DNA of 57,577 nucleotides from Sphingobacteriaceae bacterium (GTDB taxonomy: Bacteria > Bacteroidota > Bacteroidia > B-17B0 > Aurantibacillaceae), in contig JAHEYC010000011.1 in NCBI GenBank assembly GCA_023251775.1, forward strand, positions 1 to 57,577, read 5' to 3'. Numbering within the stretch: the first letter of the stretch is position 1; the number at the start of each line of letters is the position of its first letter. The translations under genes were made by a program, and so were the position numbers. Shown here in pieces: positions 25,085 through 35,578 of the stretch. A model generated the notes under the pieces. The model was given only the letters and a program-made list of their open reading frames with translations, did no database searches and was not told where the DNA came from.

Positions 25085-25118
25085 AAACCCTCGAGAGTGA
25101 AAGCTTTCGAGGGTTTTT
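25085..25118 (+). terminator. Terminator after the tRNA fragment
   Basis: AAACCCTCGA pairs with TCGAGGGTTT (25085-25094 with 25107-25116) and the stem extends inward, followed by a T run. It is stronger than the terminator at 24739 and might be the original terminator of the tRNA gene. Confidence 0.8.
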
Positions 25119-25178
25119 GATTTTTGATCCGACTTCGATTTTCTGAAGCAGATTAAACATAGATTAAACTCATACTTT

Positions 25179-27731
25179 TTACTCAATAATTATTTTTTGA
25201 GTTGAAATTACTTCACTTTTTTCTGAAAATATCTTACTAAAATAAATTCCTTTAGCAATTTGACTAAGATCCAATACTGTTTTTCCTGAAAGTAATTGTT
25301 CTGTAAATACTTTTTGTCCGATCTGATTATACACTTCAATTTTATTTTTTCCGGAAATAGTCTTTAGGTCAATCGTGAAAATTCCTTTACTTGGATTAGG
25401 ATATAAATTAATAGAGTTTGTTATACTTTTCTTGTTTAACGATGTTGTAACAGTAAAAAGTGATGATTCCCATAATCCTCTTCCAAAAGTAGCAGCACGT
25501 AAATTGCCCGAACTATATTGAATTTCTAATTCTTGTACACCAACATTTGGTAAACCTGTCATGTATGGCGACCAATTTGCAGAAGTACTATCTTTAAAAA
25601 ACACACCAATGTCGGTTCCGATGTACAAATTATCGGGACTATTTTTTTCGTACACAATACAATTTATTGGAACGGCTGGAAGATTAGATGAAATATTTGT
25701 CCAAGTTGCACCGCCATCAACTGTTTTAAATACTCTGTTGTTGGGAGAATATCCCGAAATAGTTACCCAAGCTGTATTTGGTTTTGTTGGATGAACTTCA
25801 ATATCGCTAATGGCCGAGCAGGTAAAACATCCTGCACTCACCGGTAAATTACTTGTGATATTTTGCCAGCTTGTTCCTGCATCAATTGTTCGGTAAACAA
25901 CAACAAGCGATGCTCCATATAAAACGCTATCTGGTTTTGAATCGGAAGTTGCTAATGAGCGGATCATCCCACCACCAACATTATCTGCAACAGTTAAATT
26001 GTTCGAATAATTTGTCCATGTATTAAAACGATTGGTTGTACGATAAATATCTTTGGCGCCATAATAAATTATTTTTGGATCAATCGGATGCATCACGTAA
26101 GGCGCTACCCAATATGAAAACGTTGAGTTTCCCGAAGTAGGAGGAGGCGTAAATGGTCCCAAACCGGTTCCCCATCGTGAAATATTTCCGTATTGTGAAG
26201 CTGTATAATAAATGGTTGAATCGGAATGATCAATGATACACTCCATACCATCACCTCCGCCGATCTTTGTCCAATTAGGAATAAAATGCCGCATCGTGCC
26301 ATTATCCTGCGCACCGGTTAATACCATACTTGATTTTGTAGCTGAGCATCCCAAGCGATAATATTGAAAAGTTTGTAATGTTTTATTCAAATTGATCCAA
26401 TTTAAACCATCGTTATACGATTTATAAATTCCCCCATCGCACGAATTAAATAAAGCTTTACTTCCAGGACGATAATCCAAACCATGATTATCAAAATATC
26501 CTCCACTCGCAGCGTTGGTTGTAATGCCTGCGTTCGCCGTTCGATACATGGATTGTCCGCCATACATTAATTTATTTGAATCAATTGGCGAAACTGCCAA
26601 AACCCAATCATAAACTCCCTGCGTTGCAAAAGAATAAGTGTTTTGTACGGTCCAAGTTAAACCTGTATCGAAAGATTTATATAATCCAATTGTATTTCCT
26701 GAATTATTAACCCATTGCACATACACTACATTTGGATTTGCAGGCGTTACTGCAATTTTTGCGGAGGTTTGTCCCACCGATGGAAAAACAGTTGATGTCA
26801 TGGTACTCCATGTTAAACCTGCGTTAGTAGAACGCAACATATAACTGTAAGCTGACGCGTAAACAATATTTGGATCAGCGGGATCAAATTCCATATCGTA
26901 TTTTGAACCGCCGTAAACATTTGTCCAAGTTGTGCCATCATCGGTTGAACGCCAAATTCCTTTTGGGGCACCATTAACTGCTGCAACCGAAACTAAAAGA
27001 ATATTTGGTTGGGTTGGATGAATGAGTACACGCTGAATAGTTGGCTGATCGGAATAAATAAATTGTAAACTTGTATTGTTCCATGTGGTTCCACCATCGG
27101 TACTTTTCATTAATCCAATAGAATAAGGATTGCTATAATAATTAGCAGCATCTTTATCACCGGTGGCCATGTACATAATAGTTGGTGTTAGCGAATTGAT
27201 AGCTATTTCTGAAACGCCAATGTTTGGAAGATTATCTGTTTTTGGTAACCATGTTTGTCCGCCATCTATTGTTTTCCATAATCCACCCATGGGAGTTCCA
27301 ATGAACATGGTATTTGTATCGGTAGGATGAAAAGCAATGCAATTCACTCTTCCTGCATTTCCGTTAACGGGAAATCCTATAGCTGGCTCTAAGGGCATCC
27401 AATTTGCAGGATTTACGGTTGAACTACTTTTCGCCGAATAATTATTCTTGAATTTTTCTATTTCGTTCAATAAATGATCTCCCGAAGGAAATTTACCGCT
27501 TGGGTAAACACGGGGCTCCATAAAATATTCCCAACGTTTGAATTTTGTTTCTTCATTATCATTTTCTAATACACTTTCGGTATGCTGTTTTTTTACTTCA
27601 GCAAGATGTTGAAGCCAAGCTTCTCGCACGCTATAAAAATTTGACGGATCTTTGATATTATCTTTCCAACTTTGAGCTTGTGAAAAGAAGATCGTTAGGA
27701 TCATACCTAAACATACATAATACTGTTTCAT
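25179..27731 (-). CDS. Secreted BNR/sortilin-like beta-propeller protein with T9SS sorting domain
   Basis: This 850-aa protein has a signal peptide (MKQYYVCLGMILTIFFSQAQ), then many repeats of the BNR/Asp-box type (K-T-x-D-G-G-x-T-W, for example KTIDGGQTWL, KSTDGGTTWN, RSTDDGTTWT, KTVDGGATWT) that build a sortilin/Vps10-like or exo-alpha-sialidase-like propeller, and a C-terminal T9SS type A sorting domain (about 775-850, INLYPNPSKGIFTIDLKT to the end). The T9SS exports such proteins and attaches or releases them at the cell surface. No catalytic residues of a glycosidase can be identified, so it may be a binding protein. It seems to be transcribed alone. Confidence 0.88.
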   Translation of the reverse strand: MKQYYVCLGMILTIFFSQAQSWKDNIKDPSNFYSVREAWLQHLAEVKKQHTESVLENDNEETKFKRWEYFMEPRVYPSGKFPSGDHLLNEIEKFKNNYSAKSSSTVNPANWMPLEPAIGFPVNGNAGRVNCIAFHPTDTNTMFIGTPMGGLWKTIDGGQTWLPKTDNLPNIGVSEIAINSLTPTIMYMATGDKDAANYYSNPYSIGLMKSTDGGTTWNNTSLQFIYSDQPTIQRVLIHPTQPNILLVSVAAVNGAPKGIWRSTDDGTTWTNVYGGSKYDMEFDPADPNIVYASAYSYMLRSTNAGLTWSTMTSTVFPSVGQTSAKIAVTPANPNVVYVQWVNNSGNTIGLYKSFDTGLTWTVQNTYSFATQGVYDWVLAVSPIDSNKLMYGGQSMYRTANAGITTNAASGGYFDNHGLDYRPGSKALFNSCDGGIYKSYNDGLNWINLNKTLQTFQYYRLGCSATKSSMVLTGAQDNGTMRHFIPNWTKIGGGDGMECIIDHSDSTIYYTASQYGNISRWGTGLGPFTPPPTSGNSTFSYWVAPYVMHPIDPKIIYYGAKDIYRTTNRFNTWTNYSNNLTVADNVGGGMIRSLATSDSKPDSVLYGASLVVVYRTIDAGTSWQNITSNLPVSAGCFTCSAISDIEVHPTKPNTAWVTISGYSPNNRVFKTVDGGATWTNISSNLPAVPINCIVYEKNSPDNLYIGTDIGVFFKDSTSANWSPYMTGLPNVGVQELEIQYSSGNLRAATFGRGLWESSLFTVTTSLNKKSITNSINLYPNPSKGIFTIDLKTISGKNKIEVYNQIGQKVFTEQLLSGKTVLDLSQIAKGIYFSKIFSEKSEVISTQKIIIE

Positions 27732-28009
27732 GCAAAAGAGTTTTGTATACGAATATAAGAAATTACACGGGAAAACAATAGGACGAGGATAAAAATATGC
27801 ATGGAATTGAGTGAACTGTACTTTGGAGTTAATGAAGTGTTGGTTTGTAAGGTTTGAGCGCCAAATTACTGTAGGAGTGAGTGAGGCATTGTTCTAAATT
27901 AGTTTTAAAGATCGATCTTACTTTAGTAACTTGTAAATTTACCTTTAATAAAAAGTATTTATTTTGCCATTTACAATTGAGTATAATTAAATTTAAAAAA
28001 TAGAATAAA

Positions 28010-30787
28010 ATGAAACTAAAAATCACAAGATCTGTTCTACTAATGTGTTTAACATTAATGACTTTTGGATCAAAAGCTCAAACCTGGGTTAGCGCAGCAA
28101 AAATTGGAACTACTGCACTAGGATTTAATAATATGAATGATCCATATATGGCCCCATTAGCAACTGATCCGTTCAATAATGTTGTAAAGGTTTATAATTA
28201 CTGGTATTCTACTACCATTGGTGCAAATACATATACAAACAGTGGTGGTGGTGGTGTAACAACTATGGTTGTTGTAAAAAGCGACATTAATAATAATCTT
28301 ATTTGGTCGCGCAATTTAGCATATGGCCCAAATAACTATGTGTTGTCGGCTTCTGTTTATTGCGACAATTCATCTAATATCTATGTTACAGGTATTTTTG
28401 GTGAACCTGCAGCCACTGCGGTTTTGAATTGCAATCCTTTCCCTTTAACTGCAGTAAATTGTTATAAATCGTTTATTATTAAGTATGATCCTTCGGGTGC
28501 TGTTCTTTGGAGTAAAGATATAAAGATCTCAACCACTCAAACGATCGTAAGCGCAAATGGATTCTACGCCGTTTCCGGCAACGGTACAAATAGAGTTTCA
28601 TTTACAACGCCATTGGATCCAACGGCCTCAATGATCACTATTGCTTCAAATACAGTTGATCCAACAAAATCTAATTGCATGATAGCAACATTGGATAATA
28701 ATGGGAACTGGATAGGGGCGTATGGATTTCCAATAAAAGGTAATTATAAAACCTATGGCCAGTCAATCGCTTACGCATCCAACAATGATATTTTTATTTC
28801 AGGTGTTAATAATGATACACTTAAATTCGGAGGTTCTATTGGTAACATCATCAGTAATGGAACTGAGAATGGTTTTATTTTTAAATTAGATCCAAGTCAC
28901 CAACCGGTTTGGGCCAAGCATGTAGCGTCTTGTCCGGGAGCATTTCCTCCTGTTGCACTTTCCAATGGTAACGACGTTATATTAAATGGAGGCTTTCAAA
29001 ATACTGTTACACTTGGAGCAACAACATTAACTACAAGCGCAACGTACGCAAACTATTTTACAAAGATCGATAACGCCGGTAATTATTTAATGGCGAAAAA
29101 AATGGGCGACGGTGTTTCTTTTCAAAAAGCCGTTAGGAATGCTACGACACTATTTTTGCGTGGTGGATTCCCAAATTATTTTACCACTTTACAAGTTGAT
29201 GCAGTTAATCTTTCAGCACTGTTAACTCCAACAACAAATAATAATCCTACTTATATAGTTGAATCCGATCTTAATGGTAATACACTCAACGGAAGTATAA
29301 CTTATCTAAATGATTACGCAAAAGGATTTACGTGCGACAACGCAGGTAATGCATACTTGGCAGGACCACACAACAGTTTTGAACGTTTTGGTTATTATAC
29401 AGTAACAGGTGCTGCGGTAACTTATAAATATTTTTACTTTGCTAAATATCATAATCAGGGAAATATGTTAGGTGGAAGAACTTTTTATGACTTTAATTCA
29501 AATAGTGTTTTTGATGGTAATGATGTTCCATACAATAGTGCCATAACTACAAGAAGTGCTACAGATACACTTGTTGTATACTCAAATTATTTGTATAAAA
29601 CCTTTCCGCCGGCCGGCACTTACAGTACACAATTAACAAGCGCTCCTTTGTATTATACGTATACGCCGACATCTTATGTAACTACATTTACTGCTAACTT
29701 TGGTCAAACTGATACAGTAAATAATTTCGTTTTACAACCGGTACCCGGGCAAAATGATCTTAAGGTGATGATAAACGGTACACCTTTTAACAGACCTGGT
29801 TTTCCGGGATATCTGTATGCAACAATTAAGAACGTTGGAACAACAAATAAGACCGGAGTTGCCAGTGTGGTATTGGATCAAAATTTGAATTATACCAATA
29901 CATATCCGGCTGCTGCGTCGGTTAGCGGAAATACTGTTAACTTAAATTATACATTAACTCCTACGCAGATCAAAACATACCTGATCACTTATTCCATTGC
30001 ACCAACTGTTACTGTTGGAACGAATTTGCTAAGTATACTTACTGCAACTAACACCGGCGAGCTTACCCCAAATGATAATATAGATTCTTTAAAAAGGGTT
30101 GTAACCGGCTCTTATGATCCAAACCTAAAGGAAGTTTCGGCCCCACCAAGTATCAGTCCGCAATTTATCAGTAATGGTAATTATTTGAAATATACCATAC
30201 ATTTTCAAAATACAGGAAATGACACAGCGTTTACAGTGATCCTTAATGATACCCTAAGTTCTAATCTTGATCTATCAACTTTTGAAGTACTTAATTCAAG
30301 TCATACTGTTCTTACCGATATCACAAACAACATCGCCAACTTCAGATTCTATTCTATTAATTTGCCGGATAGTACAACCAATAACCTTAAAAGTCATGGT
30401 TTTGTTGAATACCGCGTTAAACCAAGATCTACATTAATTGTTGGTGATAAGGTAAAGAACAGGGCTCATATTTATTTTGATTATAATTCGCCTATTTCAA
30501 CTAATCAAACTATTAATACAGTTACCATTCTCACCAACATTAATGAGAACACTTTCGAAAGTTCAATACGTTTATATCCTAATCCGTCGGATGGCGTATT
30601 AAACATTAAAGCTGAGAGTACAATTAGTAAGGTAGAAGTAATAAATTCAGCTGGACAACTTATTATCAGTAATTCGTACAACGATGTAAATGGAATTATT
30701 GATCTAAGAGACCTTGCACCTGGAATTTACTTGGTAAAAGTTAGTACCTCAGAAGGTACGGCTGTAAAAAAGATACTTAAGAAATAA
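28010..30787 (+). CDS. Large secreted protein with DUF7619-like repeat domain and T9SS sorting domain
   Basis: This 925-aa protein has a signal peptide ending FGSKAQ (about residue 24), an N-terminal region of about 450 residues that resembles SBBP-type beta-propeller proteins (repeating D-x-x-G-N and G-N-A-Y-L elements), a short linker with a dockerin-like RTFYDFNSNSVFDGNDVPY, then the conserved GSYDPNLKEV ... NTGNDTA ... VKNRAHIYFDYNSPI block known from T9SS cargo (DUF7619-like, about 700-830), and a type A sorting domain at the end (SIRLYPNPSDGVLNI). It is a surface or secreted protein; its ligand is unknown. A terminator follows. Confidence 0.86.
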   Translation: MKLKITRSVLLMCLTLMTFGSKAQTWVSAAKIGTTALGFNNMNDPYMAPLATDPFNNVVKVYNYWYSTTIGANTYTNSGGGGVTTMVVVKSDINNNLIWSRNLAYGPNNYVLSASVYCDNSSNIYVTGIFGEPAATAVLNCNPFPLTAVNCYKSFIIKYDPSGAVLWSKDIKISTTQTIVSANGFYAVSGNGTNRVSFTTPLDPTASMITIASNTVDPTKSNCMIATLDNNGNWIGAYGFPIKGNYKTYGQSIAYASNNDIFISGVNNDTLKFGGSIGNIISNGTENGFIFKLDPSHQPVWAKHVASCPGAFPPVALSNGNDVILNGGFQNTVTLGATTLTTSATYANYFTKIDNAGNYLMAKKMGDGVSFQKAVRNATTLFLRGGFPNYFTTLQVDAVNLSALLTPTTNNNPTYIVESDLNGNTLNGSITYLNDYAKGFTCDNAGNAYLAGPHNSFERFGYYTVTGAAVTYKYFYFAKYHNQGNMLGGRTFYDFNSNSVFDGNDVPYNSAITTRSATDTLVVYSNYLYKTFPPAGTYSTQLTSAPLYYTYTPTSYVTTFTANFGQTDTVNNFVLQPVPGQNDLKVMINGTPFNRPGFPGYLYATIKNVGTTNKTGVASVVLDQNLNYTNTYPAAASVSGNTVNLNYTLTPTQIKTYLITYSIAPTVTVGTNLLSILTATNTGELTPNDNIDSLKRVVTGSYDPNLKEVSAPPSISPQFISNGNYLKYTIHFQNTGNDTAFTVILNDTLSSNLDLSTFEVLNSSHTVLTDITNNIANFRFYSINLPDSTTNNLKSHGFVEYRVKPRSTLIVGDKVKNRAHIYFDYNSPISTNQTINTVTILTNINENTFESSIRLYPNPSDGVLNIKAESTISKVEVINSAGQLIISNSYNDVNGIIDLRDLAPGIYLVKVSTSEGTAVKKILKK

Positions 30788-30809
30788 TTAGTTTAGAGTG
30801 TAATTAGGG

Positions 30810-30846
30810 TCCCATTGCGATAAAAAGTGACGGGACTTTTTTTTAA
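30810..30846 (+). terminator. Terminator after the 925-aa T9SS protein
   Basis: A GTCCC/GGGAC stem with a long AT-rich loop (about 30810-30836) is followed by eight or nine T residues. Confidence 0.65.
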
Positions 30847-30875
30847 TTCGGTTAACGAAATAGCATGAGTGTAAT

Positions 30876-32078
30876 TCAACTTAACTTCGCACTCTTCGTA
30901 AAAAATCTTACAGGATAAAGCGCTGCAAAAAATCCAATGAGCATGATCAAGCAAAAGATCCAAATAAAATCTTTGGTCTGTAATTCAATGGGGTAGTAGG
31001 GGATCACAAACTGATCGCCGAAAGTTACCAAATGAAATTTGATCTGTAACCAACACACAAACAAACCTGTTACCAATCCTATTGCAGCGCCAACGCCTGT
31101 AATTAAAAAACCTTCACGCATAAAAATGTTTCGAACTAATGCAAGATCTGCGCCCAAGCTAAATAAGGTTTTGATATCTTTTTTCTTTTCAATGATCAAC
31201 ATTGTTAAAGCGCCAATGATATTGAATGTAGCAATGATCAAAATAAAAGCAAGAATAATAAACGTGGCGAGTTTTTCTGTTTCTAATGTTTTAAACAGAA
31301 CATCATTCAATTGATAGCGGTTCTTTACAACGTAATTATCGCCAAGTAGTGCTGTCAATTTTTCCTGAACATCTTTGTTAGCATTGCATTTTATCTCAAG
31401 TGCACTTACGCGAATGCTATCGCTAAATAATTCGCGGGCTGTTCTTAAACTCACAAATACAAATTGATAATCAAATTCGTCATTTAAGGAGAAAACACCG
31501 TTAGGGGTTAAATATACTTGCGTAAAATTATTCTGAGGGTTTAAAGTAGTTGCTTTTCCCTTGGCAGGACTCAACAAACTCAGCTCACTCGAAATTTCCA
31601 TAATATTTACGCCCAATGTATTTGCCACACCGCGACCTAATACAATAAAATTCTTTTGTTGGTTGATCAAGTATTTTCCTTCTACAATGGAAGAATCAAC
31701 TTTGGTAACACTTGTAAAATCATCATCAACCCCTTTTACCGAAACTAAAGTTTGCTTTTCGTTATTTTTAATAAGTGCTTTATCCGAATAAGTTTGCGAA
31801 ATGGCTTGTATGCCATCGATCGCTTTTATTTTTTTCATAAAAGCATCATCGGCTGTAAAATATTTTCCTTTCGCCGCAGTAATTTTAAGATCTGGCTCAA
31901 AGGTATTGTACAATCCTGCCACAGCACCTGTTAAGCCATTCATGGCCGAAAGAATAACAATAAGTGCGGCGGTTGTAATAGCAATAGCAATAATGCTTAT
32001 CCAACTAATGATATTAATGGCATTGTTGGATTTTTTTGAGATAAGATAACGGCGTGCTATGAAAAAACTGAGATTCAA
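30876..32078 (-). CDS. LolC/LolE-like ABC transporter permease (FtsX domain)
   Basis: This 400-aa protein has one membrane segment at the N-terminus (about 20-45), a large extracytoplasmic MacB-like domain (about 50-270) and three segments near the C-terminus (FtsX domain, about 275-395). The pattern SNNAINIISWISIIAIAITTAALIVIL is typical of LolC/E. Such permeases extract lipoproteins for transfer to the outer membrane together with LolD. The ATPase is not in the window. It follows rbfA by two bases on the same strand, so they are co-transcribed. Confidence 0.85.
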   Translation of the reverse strand: MNLSFFIARRYLISKKSNNAINIISWISIIAIAITTAALIVILSAMNGLTGAVAGLYNTFEPDLKITAAKGKYFTADDAFMKKIKAIDGIQAISQTYSDKALIKNNEKQTLVSVKGVDDDFTSVTKVDSSIVEGKYLINQQKNFIVLGRGVANTLGVNIMEISSELSLLSPAKGKATTLNPQNNFTQVYLTPNGVFSLNDEFDYQFVFVSLRTARELFSDSIRVSALEIKCNANKDVQEKLTALLGDNYVVKNRYQLNDVLFKTLETEKLATFIILAFILIIATFNIIGALTMLIIEKKKDIKTLFSLGADLALVRNIFMREGFLITGVGAAIGLVTGLFVCWLQIKFHLVTFGDQFVIPYYPIELQTKDFIWIFCLIMLIGFFAALYPVRFFTKSAKLS

Positions 32079-32080
32079 TT

Positions 32081-32419
32081 TTATTTTTTTAATAGACTTT
32101 CAATTTTCATGGCGTAATCCAGCGAATCATCCAAATAGAAATGCAATTCGGGAACAATACGCAATTGTTTCCCAACTATATTTCCCAAACGTTTACGAAT
32201 AGGAGCCCTTTGATCTTCTACCAATTTGAAAATAGCGTCGCGGTCTTTTGTGGCCATGATACTAATATAAACTTTAGCTATACCAAGGTCGGGACTAACC
32301 CTTACTTGTGTTACCGTTATAAAAGCTCCGCCAAACAAATTCTTCGATTCGCCCCTGAAGATCTCGGCCAGTTCTTTTTGTACTAATTTGTTTATTTTTT
32401 GCTGTCTTACACTATCCAT
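32081..32419 (-). CDS. rbfA: Ribosome-binding factor A
   Basis: RbfA (112 aa) is a KH-fold factor that binds the 30S subunit and helps 16S rRNA 5'-end maturation. The typical start (MDSVRQQKINKLVQKELAEIF), the strand ITVTQVRVSPDLGIAKVYIS and the end PELHFYLDDSLDYAMKIE match the family. The length is normal. It is divergent from the MsbA-like gene and two bases upstream of the LolC/E-like gene. Confidence 0.95.
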   Translation of the reverse strand: MDSVRQQKINKLVQKELAEIFRGESKNLFGGAFITVTQVRVSPDLGIAKVYISIMATKDRDAIFKLVEDQRAPIRKRLGNIVGKQLRIVPELHFYLDDSLDYAMKIESLLKK

Positions 32420-32507
32420 AGGCTAAAGGTAATCATTTTCGCATAATAATAAGGCATTTGCTACGTTATACATCTCCCGCTCAGGTAGCTGCAAACGTTA
32501 TAATTCG

Positions 32508-32515
32508 TATATTCG
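32508..32515 (+). promoter_or_regulatory. Weak -7-like box of the MsbA-like gene
   Basis: TATATTCG differs from TAnnTTTG at one position and ends six bases before the ATG at 32522. No clear -33 TTTG is seen. Confidence 0.35.
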
Positions 32516-32521
32516 CACAAC

Positions 32522-34363
32522 ATGAAGAAGCTTTTTTCTGCTTTAAAATATATTAAGAATTACAAGGGCAATACCGCGCTTAATATCCTATTCAATATTA
32601 TTTTTGCGCTCTTTTCGGCCGGAACTTTGGGTTTGATAGTGCCTTTTTTAGAATTATTGTTCAAGAATGATATAAGCAACATTGCACTTTTGATCGAAAA
32701 AGGTAAACCGGCCTTCTCATTTTCATCAGCCTATTTAAAAGAAGCCACTAATTTTTATTTGGCAAGCATGGTTATTGCAAAAGGGAAAGCAGGCGCATTA
32801 ATTTTTATTTGCATCATTGGATTTTTAATGACCTTGATAAAAAATATCTCGCGTTACATGGCCATGTTCTTTATTGCACCTATACGTAATGGAGTTGTAA
32901 GAGACCTCCGTAATAAAATGCATCAAAAAGCACTTCAATTACCATTGAGTTATTATAGTGATGAAAAGAAAGGCGATTTGATGAGTAGAATGACAACCGA
33001 TGTGATGGAAATTGAGTGGAGCATTATGCAAACTCTTGAAATGATCTTTAGAGAACCTTTAACGGTGATCATTATTTTAACGGGAATGTTATTGGTAAGT
33101 GTACAACTCACCGGTTATATGATGATATTATTACCCTTTGCGGCTTTATTTATTGCCTTGATATCAAAAAGTTTAAAAGGTGCTTCGCGCAGAGCAAAAG
33201 AAACTTTGGGAAGTTTGATCAGCTTGATAGAGGAAACCTTGGGAAGTATTAAAGTGATAAAAGCATTTAATGCCGAAAAACATTTACAAGAAAAATTCAA
33301 AACAACAAACGAGAAATTCTATAAGCAATCGGTGCGAGTTTATCGTCAAACTGATATTGGGTCGCCGCTAAGTGAAGTGGTGGTTACGGCTATATTGATG
33401 TTAGTACTTTTTATTGGGGGAACAATGGTGTTTAAGGGAGAACTGGAACCTTCCTTATTTATTTTCTATTTTATTTTAGCATCGCAATTGGTCCCACCGA
33501 TAAAGCAATTAACTCAAGCGTATAACAACATTCAAAAAGGAATTGCGAGTGAAGAACGCATTAATAAAATATTGGATGCCAATATGGAGATCCATGAAAT
33601 TGCGAATCCAAAAGAGATCAAAAATTTGAATTCAACTATTGAATACAAAAATGTATCATTCATGTATCACAAAGAAGGCGTTGGTTACGTATTGAAAGAT
33701 GTAAATTTAAAAATTGCCAAGGGAAAAACCATTGCTTTAGTAGGGCAGAGTGGAAGCGGTAAAACAACCATGGCTGATATGTTGCCGCGTTTTTACGATA
33801 CGGATAAGGGAGAAGTATTAATTGATGGACAAAACATCAAGGACATTAGCATTAAATCGTTAAGAAGCATTATTGGGGTTGTAACACAAGAGAGTATTTT
33901 ATTCAATGATAGTATTTACAATAATATTGTTTTTGGAATTGAAGGAAAAACGGAAGCACAAGTAATTGAAGCGGCTAAAAAAGCGAATGCACATGAATTT
34001 ATTGCTGAAATGCCAAATGGTTATCATACGAATATAGGGGATAGAGGAAGTAAACTAAGCGGCGGACAAAAACAACGTATCAATATTGCGCGCGCTGTAT
34101 TGAAAAACCCTGACATTCTAATTTTGGATGAAGCAACCTCGGCTTTAGATACAGAAAGCGAAAAATTAGTTCAAGATGCTTTACAAAAATTAATGCACAG
34201 TCGTACCAGTATTGTAATTGCTCATCGTTTATCTACTATTATAAGTGCTGATGAAATAATTGTAATGAGTAAAGGCGAAATTGTTGAACGTGGCAATCAT
34301 CAGCAACTATTGGCGCTGAATGGTCAGTATAAGAAGTTGTGTGATATGCAGAATATTGCTTAG
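32522..34363 (+). CDS. MsbA-like ABC exporter (ATPase fused to permease)
   Basis: This 613-aa half-transporter has six membrane helices (about 20-330) and a C-terminal nucleotide-binding domain. Walker A GQSGSGKTT is at about residues 408-416, the signature LSGGQKQR near 512, Walker B ILILDEATSALD near 531, and the H-loop AHRLST near 566. The most similar family is lipid A/lipid flippase MsbA, but multidrug exporters share the layout. It has its own weak -7 box. A lipoprotein gene follows 24 bases later. Bacteroidota carry several such exporters, so msbA is not assigned as symbol. Confidence 0.88.
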   Translation: MKKLFSALKYIKNYKGNTALNILFNIIFALFSAGTLGLIVPFLELLFKNDISNIALLIEKGKPAFSFSSAYLKEATNFYLASMVIAKGKAGALIFICIIGFLMTLIKNISRYMAMFFIAPIRNGVVRDLRNKMHQKALQLPLSYYSDEKKGDLMSRMTTDVMEIEWSIMQTLEMIFREPLTVIIILTGMLLVSVQLTGYMMILLPFAALFIALISKSLKGASRRAKETLGSLISLIEETLGSIKVIKAFNAEKHLQEKFKTTNEKFYKQSVRVYRQTDIGSPLSEVVVTAILMLVLFIGGTMVFKGELEPSLFIFYFILASQLVPPIKQLTQAYNNIQKGIASEERINKILDANMEIHEIANPKEIKNLNSTIEYKNVSFMYHKEGVGYVLKDVNLKIAKGKTIALVGQSGSGKTTMADMLPRFYDTDKGEVLIDGQNIKDISIKSLRSIIGVVTQESILFNDSIYNNIVFGIEGKTEAQVIEAAKKANAHEFIAEMPNGYHTNIGDRGSKLSGGQKQRINIARAVLKNPDILILDEATSALDTESEKLVQDALQKLMHSRTSIVIAHRLSTIISADEIIVMSKGEIVERGNHQQLLALNGQYKKLCDMQNIA

Positions 34364-34387
34364 TTTACCAGAATAGACCAACATTTC

Positions 34388-34900
34388 GTGAAAAATATAT
34401 CACCCATACTAATACTGTATACTCTTCTGGCAAGTTGTTCCACGAGTCCTGAAAATGAATACTATTCGGACCATAAAAAATATAGCAAACTGGAGTTTTA
34501 CGAGAACATGACAAAGATCAAATTGCCCGAAGAATCGAGACTAATAAGCGTAATTGATACTAACTTTATATCAATTGGAATTATACGCTTCCACAAATTA
34601 TACAGTTTAAAATTCTATACCGATAATAAATTCATGCCAATAAACGATACATTTTCTCAAACACTCCTTGGGATACAATATCTTGACACGTCGTTGCAGC
34701 AGCTTCCCGACAATAGTAAATTATTAAGAAGGCGAGGCAAAGGTAATGGAACTTTATGGATGTGTTTGCTCGACACAACAACCTGCACACTATACTTCAA
34801 CTTTAGTTATCCAGATACTCAAGGAAACACTAAAGCAATTTGGTATGATCCGTTTCAAGAAGATCTTTCGGCTGAGAAGGAAAAATTTTCAAAACAGTAA
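34388..34900 (+). CDS. Hypothetical lipoprotein
   Basis: The start is a GTG at 34388 giving 170 aa. The N-terminus is a lipoprotein signal with lipobox cysteine at about residue 17 (ILYTLLASC). The mature part has no recognised domain; it contains a few tyrosines and a segment GNGTLWMCLLDTTTCTLYFNFSYPD with two cysteines that may form a disulphide. It lies 24 bases after the MsbA-like gene and may be transcribed with it. It ends before the convergent 210-aa gene. Confidence 0.65.
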   Translation: MKNISPILILYTLLASCSTSPENEYYSDHKKYSKLEFYENMTKIKLPEESRLISVIDTNFISIGIIRFHKLYSLKFYTDNKFMPINDTFSQTLLGIQYLDTSLQQLPDNSKLLRRRGKGNGTLWMCLLDTTTCTLYFNFSYPDTQGNTKAIWYDPFQEDLSAEKEKFSKQ

Positions 34901-34945
34901 GCAAGTAAAATGTATTATACGGGTGGGAACCCAAGTCGTTAAGCA

Positions 34946-35578
34946 TTACTTCCAATGATAACAAGCCGAAGTAACCCTCTTCCTCTTCCAAATATCCCAA
35001 CCACTCACACAAAAAATTCTCTTTATTTGTTTATAACGCGCGCTATGCTTTTTGCGTTTGCCTTTCCAATGTTTGGTGGTATTACTTCGTGAGCCAAACG
35101 AACTCGAACCTGAGCGACCCATTTTTTGTTCGGAAACGATTAGTTCTCCAGGGTCCTCATTTATTTTACCAAGAACATTATCACCTTGACTAATATTGAT
35201 CCTTGCCAGGTCGTCGGAACTTATGCCTCCAAATTTTTGATCCTCATTGGCCTTGTCTTGTTTATTTGTTTTCCCCTGTTCATCTTCACTTATCCCTTCA
35301 AAATGATTCGCAAATGGATCTACATGTTGCGGGTTAACGATCTTTTTATCATCATTAGCAATATTCACTTCTTTATTTACTACATTATTTAGCGCCAATA
35401 ATTTTTTAAACTCATCATCCGCGAGTTTTTGGTATTTATGGCAAGGACAATCAGGATTTCTGGGATCGTTTATAGGAAAAGAAGTTTGAGCAAACGTCAC
35501 ATTTACAAAAAGGAAAATAAGAGCGGTGAATACACCACTCTTATTTCCTGTTTGATTATTTACTCTGCTAGACTTCAA
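34946..35578 (-). CDS. Hypothetical secreted protein downstream of the A2M-like gene
   Basis: I do not recognise this 210-aa protein. It starts at a TTG that follows the stop of the upstream A2M-like gene with no gap, so it is translationally coupled. It has a signal peptide (about residues 15-31, ending VTFAQ), a short cysteine-containing PDCPCHKYQKL motif, a long charged region rich in Asn, Asp and Lys, and a basic C-terminus (KHWKGKRKKHSARYKQ). The C-terminal composition is like that of the small basic protein at 6082. Coupling suggests it works with or is chaperoned alongside the A2M-like protein, but this is inference. Confidence 0.62.
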   Translation of the reverse strand: MKSSRVNNQTGNKSGVFTALIFLFVNVTFAQTSFPINDPRNPDCPCHKYQKLADDEFKKLLALNNVVNKEVNIANDDKKIVNPQHVDPFANHFEGISEDEQGKTNKQDKANEDQKFGGISSDDLARINISQGDNVLGKINEDPGELIVSEQKMGRSGSSSFGSRSNTTKHWKGKRKKHSARYKQIKRIFCVSGWDIWKRKRVTSACYHWK